Shown here: positions 7,868 to 17,310 of the stretch, in pieces
Position numbering within the stretch: position 1 is the first letter of the stretch
Layout of the letters: every line of letters starts with the position of its first letter
Assembly: GCA_947454255.1 (NCBI GenBank)
Contig: CANGIU010000009.1
Span: 1 to 56,661, forward strand
Source: Micrococcales bacterium
GTDB taxonomy: Bacteria > Actinomycetota > Actinomycetes > Actinomycetales > Microbacteriaceae
DNA: 56,661 nucleotides
Direction of reading: 5' to 3'
The notes under the pieces: generated by a model
What the model was told of the DNA's origin: nothing
What the model saw: the letters and a program-made list of their open reading frames with translations, nothing else
Database searches by the model: none
Position numbers and translations under genes: made by a program

Positions 7868-8529
7868 TCTATCGGCTCAAGACCTAAATCCTTAAGTGCC
7901 CGATTGGTTCTTGTAAATGGCTTTGATCCAAAGAAACCTTTACTAGCAGATAGCGGGCTGGGATGAGTGGATTCAACTATGAGAGCTCGATCAAAGTATT
8001 TTGAGGTTTTGAGTTCCGAACCAATAGATTTGGCAAAGTTACCCCAAAGCATGAGAACTATGGAATGATCCTCCAAAATGCGTTCGATAGCCTTCAAGGT
8101 GAATTCGTACCAACCAAATTCTTTTCCTAAGTGTGAACCTGCATTTCCTGACTCGACTGTAAGAGCTCGATTCAGCAGCATTACACCTTGATTGGACCAT
8201 CTAGTCAAATCTAAAGAATTACCGTCTCCAACAAATTTTGGGCCAAGATCTGACTTGAGTTCTAGAGCTATGTTTTTCAAGCTCCTGGGAATTCTTCTCT
8301 GGACATCCATCGCAAAGGCTAGGCCAACAGCATCGCCGGGGGTCGGATATGGATCTTGCCCTAATAGGACAACCTTTATCTGGGTTGGATCCAGTGAAAA
8401 AGCGCGCATTACTACGTCTTCAGCAGGGAGAAATTCAGCGGCCACTACCTTGGATTCAATGGATTCCAGTAATGCTTTCTCGTCAGCAAGCCAGTTCTGC
8501 CAGGTGGGATGCATTTGCTCAAAGAACAT
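7855..8529 (-). CDS. ung: Uracil-DNA glycosylase, family 1
   Basis: 224 residues, the normal size for family 1 UDG. The water-activating motif GQDPYP is at 57-62 (Asp59) and the minor-groove loop HPSPLSA is at 189-195 (His189). It removes uracil from DNA after cytosine deamination or dUMP incorporation and starts base-excision repair. It is first in a minus-strand run ung-GNAT-subtilase whose members are functionally unrelated. The hexamer TACGAT, 6 nt before the ATG, predicts a leaderless transcript. Confidence 0.97.
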   Translation of the reverse strand: MFFEQMHPTWQNWLADEKALLESIESKVVAAEFLPAEDVVMRAFSLDPTQIKVVLLGQDPYPTPGDAVGLAFAMDVQRRIPRSLKNIALELKSDLGPKFVGDGNSLDLTRWSNQGVMLLNRALTVESGNAGSHLGKEFGWYEFTLKAIERILEDHSIVLMLWGNFAKSIGSELKTSKYFDRALIVESTHPSPLSASKGFFGSKPFTRTNRALKDLGLEPIDWSC

Positions 8530-8535
8530 AACTAA

Positions 8536-8541
8536 ATCGTA
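8536..8541 (-). promoter_or_regulatory. -10 hexamer for leaderless ung transcript
   Basis: TACGAT on the minus strand stands exactly 6 nt (TTAGTT) before the ung ATG at 8529. There is no ribosome-binding site in the gap. The spacing predicts transcription starting at the ATG. Confidence 0.5.
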
Positions 8542-8604
8542 GGCGTCAGTGGTGGCAGATATAGTGCCAAAATAGGAATATCAACTTAAAGAGATGAGAT
8601 CTTC

Positions 8605-9816
8605 GTGGACTACGAATCACTAAAGACCCAGGCCAAAGCTAAGCAAGCAAACCTAGTTCAGGTCAGACGCGACCTTCACCAAATTCCTGAGTTTGGTTTA
8701 GATCTACCAAATACACTGGCCCGCGTTCTAAAAGAGGTAGACACTCTCGGTGAAGTAACTCTTGGTAAAGACATGACTGCGGCAGCAATCGTTATCAGAG
8801 GAGCACAACCCGGCCCTACTGTTCTTCTTCGTGCGGACATGGATGCCCTAGCCGTCGTTGAAGATACTGGCGTTCCTTTCTCATCAACCAACGGTTACAT
8901 GCATGCCTGTGGACATGATCTTCATATGGCAATCGGAATTGGAGCTGCCCAGCTCATTGCTGAGAACAAAGACCAGCTAAAGGGAAACGTGGTTATGTTC
9001 TTCCAGCCTGGTGAAGAAGGTCACGATGGAGCAGGCGTAATGCTTTCTCAAGACATGCACCTAGCTTCTGGCGAGAAGCCAATTGCAGCATTTGGAATTC
9101 ACGTTTTCTCAACTGATGATCCTGGTTTTTTTGCATCTCGTAGGGGAACCATGATGGCTTCAGCAGGAGATGTAATTGTGACTCTCAAGGGTAAAGGTGG
9201 CCATGGCTCAATGCCTTGGAACGCTGTTGACCCAATCACCGGACTTATCGAAATTCTCAGTTCAATACAGTCATTCATCATCAAGCACTTCGATGCACTT
9301 GACCCAATCGTTCTAAACGTAGGTTGGATCAAGGCTGGTAATGACCACACCACAAACATCGTTCCTGAGGTTGCAAGTTTTGGAGCAACAGTTCGCTCTT
9401 TCTCAAAGCAAGGTTTTGAAGACACAAGAACTAAAATTCCAGCTTTCATCAAAAATATGGCAGCAGCGTTCGGGCTTGAGGCAGAGATTGAATTCAGCCC
9501 CGCAACCAAAGTCCTCGTAAACGACCACGCTGCTATCGACAGAGTTGAGAGAGTTGCCAAGACAGTCTTTGGTGAAGGCAGATACATGAACATGGATCAG
9601 CCAATGCCTGGAGGAGAAGATATGGCAAGCATCCTTGAAGAGATTCCAGGTGCATTCATATTCTTATCTGCCGCTGACCCGAGCATCCCGATGGAGAAGC
9701 GTCAGGCAAACCACAGCAATAAGGCAGTATTTGATGACTCTGTTCTGGCAGATGGTGCCACCATGTTGGCAGCTCTAGCATTTGATACTCTTGATGAAGC
9801 AGCTGGAGCTAATTAG
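8605..9816 (+). CDS. M20D metallopeptidase / N-acyl amino acid amidohydrolase
   Basis: 403 residues with the two-domain M20 fold. Metal-binding residues are visible in HACGHDLH (from residue 100: Cys102, His104), in QPGEEG (Glu137-Glu138) and in the C-terminal MPGGEDM. The Cys ligand and the HQIPE stretch near residue 25 place it in subfamily M20D, which holds hippurate, N-acetyl-diaminopimelate and indole-acetyl-amino-acid hydrolases. The enzyme probably frees amino acids from N-acyl conjugates in the cytoplasm. The start is GTG with a purine-rich AAAGAGATGAGA upstream. It is monocistronic, divergent from ung. Confidence 0.9.
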   Translation: MDYESLKTQAKAKQANLVQVRRDLHQIPEFGLDLPNTLARVLKEVDTLGEVTLGKDMTAAAIVIRGAQPGPTVLLRADMDALAVVEDTGVPFSSTNGYMHACGHDLHMAIGIGAAQLIAENKDQLKGNVVMFFQPGEEGHDGAGVMLSQDMHLASGEKPIAAFGIHVFSTDDPGFFASRRGTMMASAGDVIVTLKGKGGHGSMPWNAVDPITGLIEILSSIQSFIIKHFDALDPIVLNVGWIKAGNDHTTNIVPEVASFGATVRSFSKQGFEDTRTKIPAFIKNMAAAFGLEAEIEFSPATKVLVNDHAAIDRVERVAKTVFGEGRYMNMDQPMPGGEDMASILEEIPGAFIFLSAADPSIPMEKRQANHSNKAVFDDSVLADGATMLAALAFDTLDEAAGAN

Positions 9817-9920
9817 TTCCTTTCCTGCTTCTGCCAATCGGGCCAATGCCGTTCAGATCCATCTAAAAGTTACGCCACGTTTCATGGGGTATTTGGGCTA
9901 TTTGGGGACATTACTTAGCC

Positions 9921-9948
9921 TTGAAATACACCACCTCCTAATTATCAA
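9921..9948 (+). promoter_or_regulatory. Candidate promoter of metY-metX
   Basis: TTGAAA (9921-9926) and TATCAA (9943-9948) are separated by 16 bp, placing the start of transcription about 6 nt before the metY ATG at 9961. The rest of the 144-bp gap (9817-9960) shows no conserved SAM riboswitch core that I can recognise and no further reading frame of interest. Confidence 0.4.
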
Positions 9949-9960
9949 GAAAGCACAAAA

Positions 9961-11259
9961 ATGAGCAACGATTCAGCCAACTGGGGATTTGAAACCACCC
10001 AGATCCACGCAGGGGCAACTCCAGACCCAACTACCAATTCAGTGGTTACACCTATCTATAACACCACTGCCTATGTATTCAACTCGTCAGAGCACGCTAA
10101 GAACCTCTTTGGTCTAGCTGAGTTCGGAAACATCTACACCAGAATCATGAACCCTACCCAGGATGTTGCGGAAAAGCGCATTGCAGCCCTTGAGGGCGGC
10201 ACCGCTGCCCTGCTGCTTTCATCTGGTCAGGCTGCAGAAACCTTTGCGATTCTGAACATCGCTCAGGCTGGTGACCACATCGTCGCATCATCAACTCTTT
10301 ACGGTGGAACATACAACTTGTTCAAGTACACACTTCCAAAGCTTGGTATCACGACTACTTTCGTAGAAGACCAAGATGACCTAAGTGCTTGGGCAGCTGC
10401 AGTTCAGCCAAACACCAAAGCATTCTTCGCTGAAACTATTGGTAACCCTAAGGTGAGCATCTTGGACATCGCTGGTGTTGCAAAGGTTGCCCATGAAAAT
10501 GGTCTGCCACTTATCGTTGACAACACTGTTGCAACTCCTTACCTAATCAAGCCGCTAGATTTCGGTGCAGACATTGTTGTTCACTCAGCAACTAAGTTCC
10601 TAGGTGGTCACGGAACCGTTGTTGCAGGTGCAATTGTCGATGGTGGAAAGTTCGCTTGGTCAAAGAGCGATAAGTTCCCAGGTCTTACCGAGCCAGACCC
10701 TTCATATCACGGCGTTAATTACACAGCCGCTCTAGGTGATGGCATTGCATACATCATTAAGGCACGTGTTCAGTTGCTTCGCGATCTAGGTTCAGCTATT
10801 GCACCAACAAGTGCATGGCAGCTTATCCAGGGCATTGAAACTCTTAGCCTTCGAGTTCAGCGCCACGTTGAAAATGCTCAGGCTGTTGCGCAGTGGCTTT
10901 CAAAGCACCCTCAGGTTGAAAGCGTTAACTACGCAGGTCTAGAATCATCACCTTGGTACGAAGCAGGTAAGAAATATGCACCTAAGGGTGCAGGAGCAAT
11001 AGTCTCCTTCGAACTCAAAGGTGGCGTAGCAAATGGTTCTAAGTTCGTGGAGTCACTTAACCTGTTCAGCCACGTAGCTAACATCGGTGATGTTCGCTCA
11101 CTTGTCATTCACCCAGCAAGCACCACACACTCACAGTTAAGCCCAGCTGAACAGTTGAGTGCAGGTGTAACGCCAGGTCTAGTTCGTCTATCGGTTGGAC
11201 TAGAGTCAATTGCAGACATCATCGCAGATCTAGAAACAGGATTTGCATCAGTTAAGTAA
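9961..11259 (+). CDS. metY: O-acetylhomoserine sulfhydrylase (aminocarboxypropyltransferase)
   Basis: 432 residues, typical for MetY. The PLP-binding lysine is Lys212 in HSATKFLGGHG, and the Cys/Met metabolism family pattern LEGGTAALLLSSGQAA lies at 78-92. MetY condenses O-acetylhomoserine with sulfide to give homocysteine, the direct-sulfhydrylation route to methionine. It is followed after 16 bp by metX, which makes its substrate. The ATG has no good ribosome-binding site but lies about 6 nt after a predicted transcription start. Codon choice is smooth, suggesting a well-expressed gene. Confidence 0.96.
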   Translation: MSNDSANWGFETTQIHAGATPDPTTNSVVTPIYNTTAYVFNSSEHAKNLFGLAEFGNIYTRIMNPTQDVAEKRIAALEGGTAALLLSSGQAAETFAILNIAQAGDHIVASSTLYGGTYNLFKYTLPKLGITTTFVEDQDDLSAWAAAVQPNTKAFFAETIGNPKVSILDIAGVAKVAHENGLPLIVDNTVATPYLIKPLDFGADIVVHSATKFLGGHGTVVAGAIVDGGKFAWSKSDKFPGLTEPDPSYHGVNYTAALGDGIAYIIKARVQLLRDLGSAIAPTSAWQLIQGIETLSLRVQRHVENAQAVAQWLSKHPQVESVNYAGLESSPWYEAGKKYAPKGAGAIVSFELKGGVANGSKFVESLNLFSHVANIGDVRSLVIHPASTTHSQLSPAEQLSAGVTPGLVRLSVGLESIADIIADLETGFASVK

Positions 11260-11275
11260 GGTTCAAATCCAGTAA

Positions 11276-12481
11276 ATGGACTTTCAAACTCCAGAGGACA
11301 CTGTCCCCTCAGACTTCATAACCGAAGAGCTCACCAGACAACTTGTTGGTAAGCCCAAGGCAACCGGAGCCTGGCGGGACGGTGACCCTGCGGGTGAAAG
11401 ATCATTTGCCCCACTGGGAAACCTCAATCTAGAAAGCGGCAAGACGCTACATCAAGCGCGGCTTGCATTTGAATCTTGGGGAACACTAAATAAAGATTCT
11501 TCAAATGCGGTTCTAGTCCTACATGCACTTACCGGTGATTCGCACGCAGTAGGCAAAGCTTCAAAAGAACATCCCACCGAAGGCTGGTGGAGTGACCTAA
11601 TCGGTCCAGGTCTATATCTAGATACCAACAAATACTTTATTGTTGCCCCGAATATCCTTGGTGGTTGCCAAGGTTCGACCGGACCCTCCTCGCTAGATAA
11701 ATCAGGTAAAGAGTACGGTTCACGTTTTCCATACCTAACCATTCGTGATCAAGTCCTAGCTCAGGTCTCGCTGAGTGAGCACCTAGGCATTCAAACTTGG
11801 CATGCTGTAATTGGTGGCTCGATGGGTGGGATGCATGTTCTTGAGTGGGCTATCCAATATCCAGAACGTGTTCAAAGAATTGCTGTGATAGCAGCGCCAG
11901 CTGTTACGGGTGCAGATCAAATTGCTCTGAACTCAGTTCAAATTGAGGCAATTAAAGCTGACCCGAATTTTCAAAAAGGTAACTACTACGACTCTAAGGC
12001 TGGACTTGGTCCGCACGCAGGCCTTGCTTTGGCAAGAAGAATGGCATTGCTTAATTACCGAAGCCCTAGTGAGCTAAACCAAAGATTTGACAGAACTTGG
12101 CAATCCGAGATTAACCCGCTAGGAGATGGTGGAAGATTTGCCGTTGTTTCATACCTTGACTTCCATGGCAATAAGTTCACAAGAAGGTTTGACGCAAATT
12201 CATACATCTGTCTAGTCGAAGCAATGAATTCGCATGATGTCGGTCGTGGTAGAAAATCCGTCAAGGCAGCTCTGGGGGAGATTAAAGCCAAAGCTCTCGT
12301 GATTGGAATTGATAGCGATCGATTATTCCCTATTGAGAATCAGAAGCTTATTGCAGAACATATCGGGTCAGAATTAGTTGGTGGAAAACTTCACACCATT
12401 TCTTCAGAATATGGGCACGATGGTTTCCTAATCGAGCACGAAAAAGTTGGCCCTCTGCTAGCTAAATTACTGCGCGCTTAG
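11276..12481 (+). CDS. metX: Homoserine O-acetyltransferase
   Basis: 401 residues with the alpha/beta-hydrolase fold of MetX. The nucleophile is Ser182 in GGSMGGMH. The Asp and His of the triad are in IDSDRLFPI (near 345) and GHDGFL (near 383). It transfers acetyl from acetyl-CoA to homoserine, feeding MetY. The N-terminus up to about residue 45 is longer than in many homologues and holds no clear motif. The 3' end overlaps the convergent membrane-protein gene by 15 bp. Confidence 0.95.
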   Translation: MDFQTPEDTVPSDFITEELTRQLVGKPKATGAWRDGDPAGERSFAPLGNLNLESGKTLHQARLAFESWGTLNKDSSNAVLVLHALTGDSHAVGKASKEHPTEGWWSDLIGPGLYLDTNKYFIVAPNILGGCQGSTGPSSLDKSGKEYGSRFPYLTIRDQVLAQVSLSEHLGIQTWHAVIGGSMGGMHVLEWAIQYPERVQRIAVIAAPAVTGADQIALNSVQIEAIKADPNFQKGNYYDSKAGLGPHAGLALARRMALLNYRSPSELNQRFDRTWQSEINPLGDGGRFAVVSYLDFHGNKFTRRFDANSYICLVEAMNSHDVGRGRKSVKAALGEIKAKALVIGIDSDRLFPIENQKLIAEHIGSELVGGKLHTISSEYGHDGFLIEHEKVGPLLAKLLRA

Positions 12482-13711
12482 TTTCTTATTACCAAGTTTG
12501 GTCAGTTGGATATTTGACCAGACCAAGACTGCAACTACAGCAAGGTTTCGGGCTATCAAAAGTCCGACACCTAGAGGTTTGCCATCAAGCAACTGCCCAT
12601 AGTAAATCGGGAATATCAGCCAAGAAAGCCCTGATGAGAAAATGGTCAACCAAACTACAGGTTTCCATTTCGCTGTGCCAAACAGGACTCCTACGAACGC
12701 AGCCCCAATAACCCAAAGTTCATACTGTGGTGAACCAACTTTGTTGAATACCAAAAGATCTAATGTTGCAGTTAGGAAAATCCATGCGAAGAGAGTGTTG
12801 GTATCTATGCCTGCTCGTTTTGCTCTAATTCCTAAGAAGATAGTTATGGCCAAGGCGCCAATCTGAACCAAGGTCATTATGTTGGCAACTTCAGTAACAC
12901 CAAAGCCTGAGACCTGGAAGGTAAGAATCTCGTTGTCGTAGTAAATTTTTGCACCTGGGATTCCAAGCAAGATTTGAACCAACCAGATGATTCCAATTGT
13001 GGATTCAACTTGAACTCCACGACCACTCTGCATTCCAACAAAGCTGAACATGCTGGAGTCTCCTCCAAGCAGTAAGCCAATAATGACAATTGCTGCCGTT
13101 CCGTAGATTAGGTGGAGGATAAATTTCAGTCTGTTGTTGGTAATGACAAATCCAGTGAAGATTGCTGCTATTGGTGCAACTTTGATCCAAGCTGCCAAGT
13201 TGAAGAACTGCATAGAGATTGATTCTCTTTTGTTCCATAGAGCAATGGCACCTATGACAGTGAGGATAAGGCTGAATACTTCAAATCTTCCAAGTGCAAC
13301 AGGTCCACAGAGAAAAATACAGACAATCAAGAACCAAGCGGCCTTGCTTCTTTCCATCTTCTTTCCCCAGCCCAAAAGATAGGCAAAGGTAAGCATGTTT
13401 AGATTCACCGTTACTAAGAACCAGCCGGTCATGTAATCGCCAAAGCTTACGAAGTGAGCTAACCATAACGGTATCTCTGCAATAAATGGATAGACCCAGG
13501 GTTCATTAATTCCGAGGATGAATCCCTTATCGAGCATGCTGGTGACCCATGCGGCATAGGTATATCGCACATCACCAAAAGGATCACCGCTGGCAGTTCC
13601 CAACCAGATCAAAGTCAGCTGGGCAAATAGGGCAATGAGCAGAATGAACCAAAACTTTTTAGGTAATGCAAGCACTCGTGTAGCTAATGTTGTCACCAAC
13701 GAATTCTCCAA
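12467..13711 (-). CDS. Multi-pass membrane protein, GT-C / GT87-like glycosyltransferase (tentative)
   Basis: 414 residues with about 10-12 predicted TM segments. The first extracytoplasmic loop (about 40-55) contains GDPFGDVRYTYAAW, with acidic residues placed as in polyprenol-phosphate-dependent GT-C enzymes, including the GT87/DUF2029 mannosyltransferases. If so, it would add a sugar, probably mannose, to a lipid or glycan on the outer face of the membrane. I cannot confirm the catalytic residues by eye. The start is TTG (Leu codon read as Met). It overlaps metX tail to tail by 15 bp and is alone on its strand. Confidence 0.55.
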   Translation of the reverse strand: MENSLVTTLATRVLALPKKFWFILLIALFAQLTLIWLGTASGDPFGDVRYTYAAWVTSMLDKGFILGINEPWVYPFIAEIPLWLAHFVSFGDYMTGWFLVTVNLNMLTFAYLLGWGKKMERSKAAWFLIVCIFLCGPVALGRFEVFSLILTVIGAIALWNKRESISMQFFNLAAWIKVAPIAAIFTGFVITNNRLKFILHLIYGTAAIVIIGLLLGGDSSMFSFVGMQSGRGVQVESTIGIIWLVQILLGIPGAKIYYDNEILTFQVSGFGVTEVANIMTLVQIGALAITIFLGIRAKRAGIDTNTLFAWIFLTATLDLLVFNKVGSPQYELWVIGAAFVGVLFGTAKWKPVVWLTIFSSGLSWLIFPIYYGQLLDGKPLGVGLLIARNLAVVAVLVWSNIQLTKLGNKKLSAQ

Positions 13712-13782
13712 AACCGGCTAAACGCCTCAAGATAGATTCCCTGCTCAAGTCTAAGAGTGCTAACACTTATTAGGCTGTTGCT

Positions 13783-14859
13783 ATGGCTAAGTTATTTGAA
13801 CCGTTCACAATCCGCTCTAAAACCTCACGGAACCGCATCTGGATTGCTCCAATGTGCCAATATTCATGCGAAAACAAAGATGGTATGGCCAATCAGTGGC
13901 ACGTAGTCCATTTGGGTTCCAGGGCACTCGGTGGAGCAGGGCTCGTGATGTCTGAGGCAACTGCCATTAGACCTGACGGAAGAATCAGCCCTTGGGATAC
14001 CGGAATTTGGAATGACGAACAAGTCAAAGCCTGGCAGGAGACCACAAAATTTATTAGAGAAGCTGGTGCTCTTTCTGCAATCCAACTTGCTCACGCTGGG
14101 AGAAAAGCCAGTATTTATCGTGAATGGTCTGGTTCAGGAGCCATCAAAGAAGCTGATGGTGGTTGGCAGCCGGTGTCCTCAACGAGTGAACCATTTCCCG
14201 AATACAACATTCCCAAAGAACTAACAACTGCCGAGGTGAAGGAACTTGTTGGTCAGTGGGCACAAGCTGCGAAGAGATCTGTAGAAGCTGGTTTTGATGT
14301 AATTGAAATTCACGCAGCCCATGGCTATCTAATTCATCAATTCCTCTCCCCAATAACCAACCAACGCACTGATGAATACGGTGGAAGCAAACCTAACCGT
14401 GCACGCTTCCTACTTGAAATAGTTGAGGCAATACGTCAAACAGTGGGCGAAGATATTCCATTGAGTGTTAGATTCTCAGCCACTGATTATCGAGAAGATG
14501 GTTTCACTGTTGCCGATTGCGCAGAAGTTGCAAAGTGGTGTGAGGAAAAAGGTGCAGATCTATTCGATATTTCAAGCGGCGGCCTAGTCCTCGGTGTGAA
14601 TATTCCTTTTGGTCCTGGTTATCAGGTTCCTATTGCTGAAGACATTGCAGCGGAAGTTGAAGGACCAGTAGCAGCGGTTGGACTTATCACAACCGGAATA
14701 CAGGCGGAAGAAATACTACAGAGCACTGAAATTGAAATCATCATGATTGGTAGAGCATCGCTTAGAGACCCATACTGGCCACTTAGAGCAGCATTTGAAT
14801 TAGATGTCGAAGTTGATTACTGGCCAAACCAATACACCAGAGGAAAGTTCAAGAAGTAA
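13783..14859 (+). CDS. Old Yellow Enzyme family NADH:flavin oxidoreductase, YqjM-like
   Basis: 358 residues forming a TIM barrel with FMN. The N-terminus has NRIWIAPMCQYS, with Cys25 as the redox-tuning cysteine typical of the YqjM (thermophilic-like) OYE class. QLAHAGRKAS (near 99) and EIHAAHGYLIHQFLSP (near 175, the His-x2-His substrate pair) follow. These enzymes reduce the C=C bond of alpha,beta-unsaturated carbonyls with NADPH and are often linked to oxidative or electrophile stress. A TATTAG hexamer ends 9 nt before the ATG. It abuts the next convergent gene with no spacer. Confidence 0.92.
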   Translation: MAKLFEPFTIRSKTSRNRIWIAPMCQYSCENKDGMANQWHVVHLGSRALGGAGLVMSEATAIRPDGRISPWDTGIWNDEQVKAWQETTKFIREAGALSAIQLAHAGRKASIYREWSGSGAIKEADGGWQPVSSTSEPFPEYNIPKELTTAEVKELVGQWAQAAKRSVEAGFDVIEIHAAHGYLIHQFLSPITNQRTDEYGGSKPNRARFLLEIVEAIRQTVGEDIPLSVRFSATDYREDGFTVADCAEVAKWCEEKGADLFDISSGGLVLGVNIPFGPGYQVPIAEDIAAEVEGPVAAVGLITTGIQAEEILQSTEIEIIMIGRASLRDPYWPLRAAFELDVEVDYWPNQYTRGKFKK

Positions 14860-15900
14860 TTACTCACGTCTAGTAGCGTCTTGAACTTCACCAACTAGCT
14901 CTTCCAAGATGTCTTCGAGGAAAAGAAGGCCCTGCAAATTACCCTCAGGATCAAAGCTAGCCATTAGGTGTTGTCGATCTTTTTGCATTAGAGCCAAAGC
15001 GTCTTCAAGTTCAACTCCACCACCGATGGACTTTACCGTTCTAATTAGTTTTCTTTGGACTGGTTCGTCTGCTTCGTCTTCATCAGAATCAATAACGTCT
15101 TTGAGGTGAAGATAGCCTTCCAGTGACCCATCAACGTCAAGAACTACGTAACGACTAAAACCATGCTTAGCAACTGCCTGTTCTACTTCCCTAGGTGTCA
15201 CATCGGTTGGCAAAGTAATTAGATTCTGCACTGGAACCAGGATGTCTTTGACTTTCTTATCGGTAAATTCAAATGTGTTGGTGATAGCCCCGGTCTCATC
15301 ACTGAGTACACCTGCTCTAGTTGAGTGAGAAACAATATCTTCTACTTGCTCAAGTGTGAAGGCACTATTTGCTTCGTTCTTAGGCCTAACTCCAAACAAT
15401 CTAACAACACCGTTTGCGGTTGCATTTAGCGCAACCACTACTGGTTTCAGAACTACGGCTAGCCCATAAACAATAGGAACCAGGACTAACGCTGCTCTTT
15501 CAGGGATCGAGAAGGAGATATTCTTTGGCACCATCTCGCCAACTAAAACATGAAGGAAGGAAACAATAATCAGTGCGATTCCAAATGAAGTTGCGCTTTC
15601 AACTGCATCAGGAAGAGCTAGCCCCGCTAATGGAGCCTTGAGAAGGTCGTGAATGCTGGGCTCAGCAACCAAGAGAATTAGTAACCCTGCAATCGTCACG
15701 CCTAGCTGACAGGTAGCGAGAATTAGGCTCACATTCTCCATTGCCCTAATTGTGAGTTTTGCTGGTCTTGACCCTGCTTTAGCTCGGGGTTCGATCTGTG
15801 CTCGACGAGCAGAAATAACTGCAAACTCTGCAGCCACAAAAAAACCATTTACCAACAGCAGAACCAGGAAAGCTAGCAAGCCAGCCTCGATGCTATTCAC
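14860..15900 (-). CDS. CNNM-domain (DUF21) membrane protein with CBS pair
   Basis: 346 residues from GTG 15900. This start is chosen because GGAGGAG lies just upstream and it overlaps the previous gene by only 8 bp; an in-frame start 24 nt earlier lacks this support. The N-terminal DUF21/CNNM transmembrane domain (about 1-170) is followed by two CBS domains (about 200-340). The family includes Mg2+/Co2+ efflux-related proteins (CorC/MpfA, YhdP); older names call them 'hemolysins' without functional proof. It lacks the C-terminal CorC_HlyC domain found in its upstream paralogue, so the two likely act as a heteromeric pair. Confidence 0.88.
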   Translation of the reverse strand: MNSIEAGLLAFLVLLLVNGFFVAAEFAVISARRAQIEPRAKAGSRPAKLTIRAMENVSLILATCQLGVTIAGLLILLVAEPSIHDLLKAPLAGLALPDAVESATSFGIALIIVSFLHVLVGEMVPKNISFSIPERAALVLVPIVYGLAVVLKPVVVALNATANGVVRLFGVRPKNEANSAFTLEQVEDIVSHSTRAGVLSDETGAITNTFEFTDKKVKDILVPVQNLITLPTDVTPREVEQAVAKHGFSRYVVLDVDGSLEGYLHLKDVIDSDEDEADEPVQRKLIRTVKSIGGGVELEDALALMQKDRQHLMASFDPEGNLQGLLFLEDILEELVGEVQDATRRE

Positions 15901-17212
15901 TCTGCTCCTCCTCTGGTATTTCATCAGGAGTGAAACGAATGCGATCGACTCGGCGACCTTCCATTCTCTCTACTCTCAACACACCGCTCTCGATTCGAAC
16001 TTCATCACCCACCGTTGCAACACGACCTAATTGCGCCATGATAAATCCCGCAATAGTTTCATAACTGCCATCCACTGGAACTTCAATTGCTAATTTTTCT
16101 AAAAGTTCATCCGGACGGAACATACCTGGAAAACTAAATGATTTGTCTTTACCGCCAGTGATATCTAATTTTGCTCTGTCGTGCTCATCGCCAAGTTCAC
16201 CAACAAGTTCTTCGACTAGATCCTCTAGAGTCACAATTCCAGCTGTGCCGCCATACTCGTCAACCACAATCGCTAACTGCAATCCCCTAGAGCGAAGCAC
16301 CCCCATAAGTTTCTCGAGCGAAAGTGTTTCTGGCACTCGGAATGGTTCAACCATCAATGCCGTTACCGGAACTGATTCTCTTTTTTCCCTTGGAACCGAA
16401 GCCGCAGCCTTGACGTGAACAATTCCAACAACATCGTCATTTGATCCAGCAAAAACTGGAAACCTTGAAAAACCTGTGCTGTGTGAAAGAGAAATCACAT
16501 CTTGAACAGTGGAAGCTGCGTCCAAGGATGAGAGTTTGGTCCTAGGAGTCATAACGTCCGATGCAACTAACTGGCTGAGCGCCAAAGTCTTAGTAATTAG
16601 ATCGGCAGTGCGCTGCTCTAATGCACCTAAACTTGCAGATCTCTTGACAAGAGCAGAAAGTTCTTCGGCGGTTCGTGATGAGCTGAGTTCCTCTTTAGGT
16701 TCAATTCCAAGAGATCGAACAATTGCGTTACCTGTGCTGTTGAGCAACCAGATGAGCCATCCGAATAACCAGGTGAAAGCCAACTGGAATCTAACCACTG
16801 CCTTATTCACCCCGAGCGGAAGAGTCAGTGCCAACTTCTTAGGAACAAGCTCCCCAATCAGAGTTGAGAAAAGGGTGGCAATAATTAATGAAAGCGAAAG
16901 GGCAACCGCTTGCAGGGTGCCATCTTTGAACCAGTTGCCTAAGCCACTGCTTTCAAGCAACACCGCCAGAGAGGGTTCAGCCAAGAAACCAGTCAACAGT
17001 GTGGTCAGGGTAATACCCAGTTGAGCTCCAGATAGATGGGTACTGGTACGTTTTAGCGCTGCAATGCTTGCGCTAAGGCCCCGCTCGCCTCGATCACGTC
17101 TGCCCTCAAGCTCGGTTCGTTCAAGGTTTATTAGAGAAAACTCACTGGCAACGAAGATTCCAGTGCCAATTGTGAGCAAAATGCCCAGCCCGAGAAGCAA
17201 CCACTCGTTCAT
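15893..17212 (-). CDS. CNNM-domain membrane protein with CBS pair and CorC/HlyC domain
   Basis: 439 residues. The DUF21 membrane domain (about 1-190) carries the conserved E-F-S-L-I-N and GAQLGIT segments. Two CBS domains follow (about 205-330, with VVDEYGGTAGIVTLEDLVEEL typical of the second), then a CorC_HlyC domain (about 345-425). Such proteins are implicated in magnesium/cobalt homeostasis. ATG start with AAGGA 8 nt upstream. It is first in a two-gene operon with the shorter paralogue and divergent from kgd across a 181-bp gap. Confidence 0.9.
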   Translation of the reverse strand: MNEWLLLGLGILLTIGTGIFVASEFSLINLERTELEGRRDRGERGLSASIAALKRTSTHLSGAQLGITLTTLLTGFLAEPSLAVLLESSGLGNWFKDGTLQAVALSLSLIIATLFSTLIGELVPKKLALTLPLGVNKAVVRFQLAFTWLFGWLIWLLNSTGNAIVRSLGIEPKEELSSSRTAEELSALVKRSASLGALEQRTADLITKTLALSQLVASDVMTPRTKLSSLDAASTVQDVISLSHSTGFSRFPVFAGSNDDVVGIVHVKAAASVPREKRESVPVTALMVEPFRVPETLSLEKLMGVLRSRGLQLAIVVDEYGGTAGIVTLEDLVEELVGELGDEHDRAKLDITGGKDKSFSFPGMFRPDELLEKLAIEVPVDGSYETIAGFIMAQLGRVATVGDEVRIESGVLRVERMEGRRVDRIRFTPDEIPEEEQSE

Positions 17213-17310
17213 CGGGTTAGTCCTTCAACGGGGCTCGGGTCGGGATGGTCTGAGTCCATAACCCTTTTAGCATACTCGCGAGAGGCTAGGGCCTCCCCCT
17301 TTGCCCACCA

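Noticed and set aside
9817-9960. SAM riboswitch before metY-metX
   Set aside because: No SAM-I or SAM-IV core with its conserved stems could be recognised, and the predicted transcript starts only about 6 nt before metY.
13755-13763. CIRCE (HrcA) half-site GAGTGCTAA before the Old Yellow Enzyme gene
   Set aside because: The second half-site TTAGCACTC with 9-nt spacing is absent, so HrcA control is not supported.
14860-17212. Hemolysin (virulence) genes
   Set aside because: The DUF21/CBS/CorC domain layout belongs to cation homeostasis proteins; the hemolysin label is historical. The same holds for the hemolysin III-family gene at 48690.
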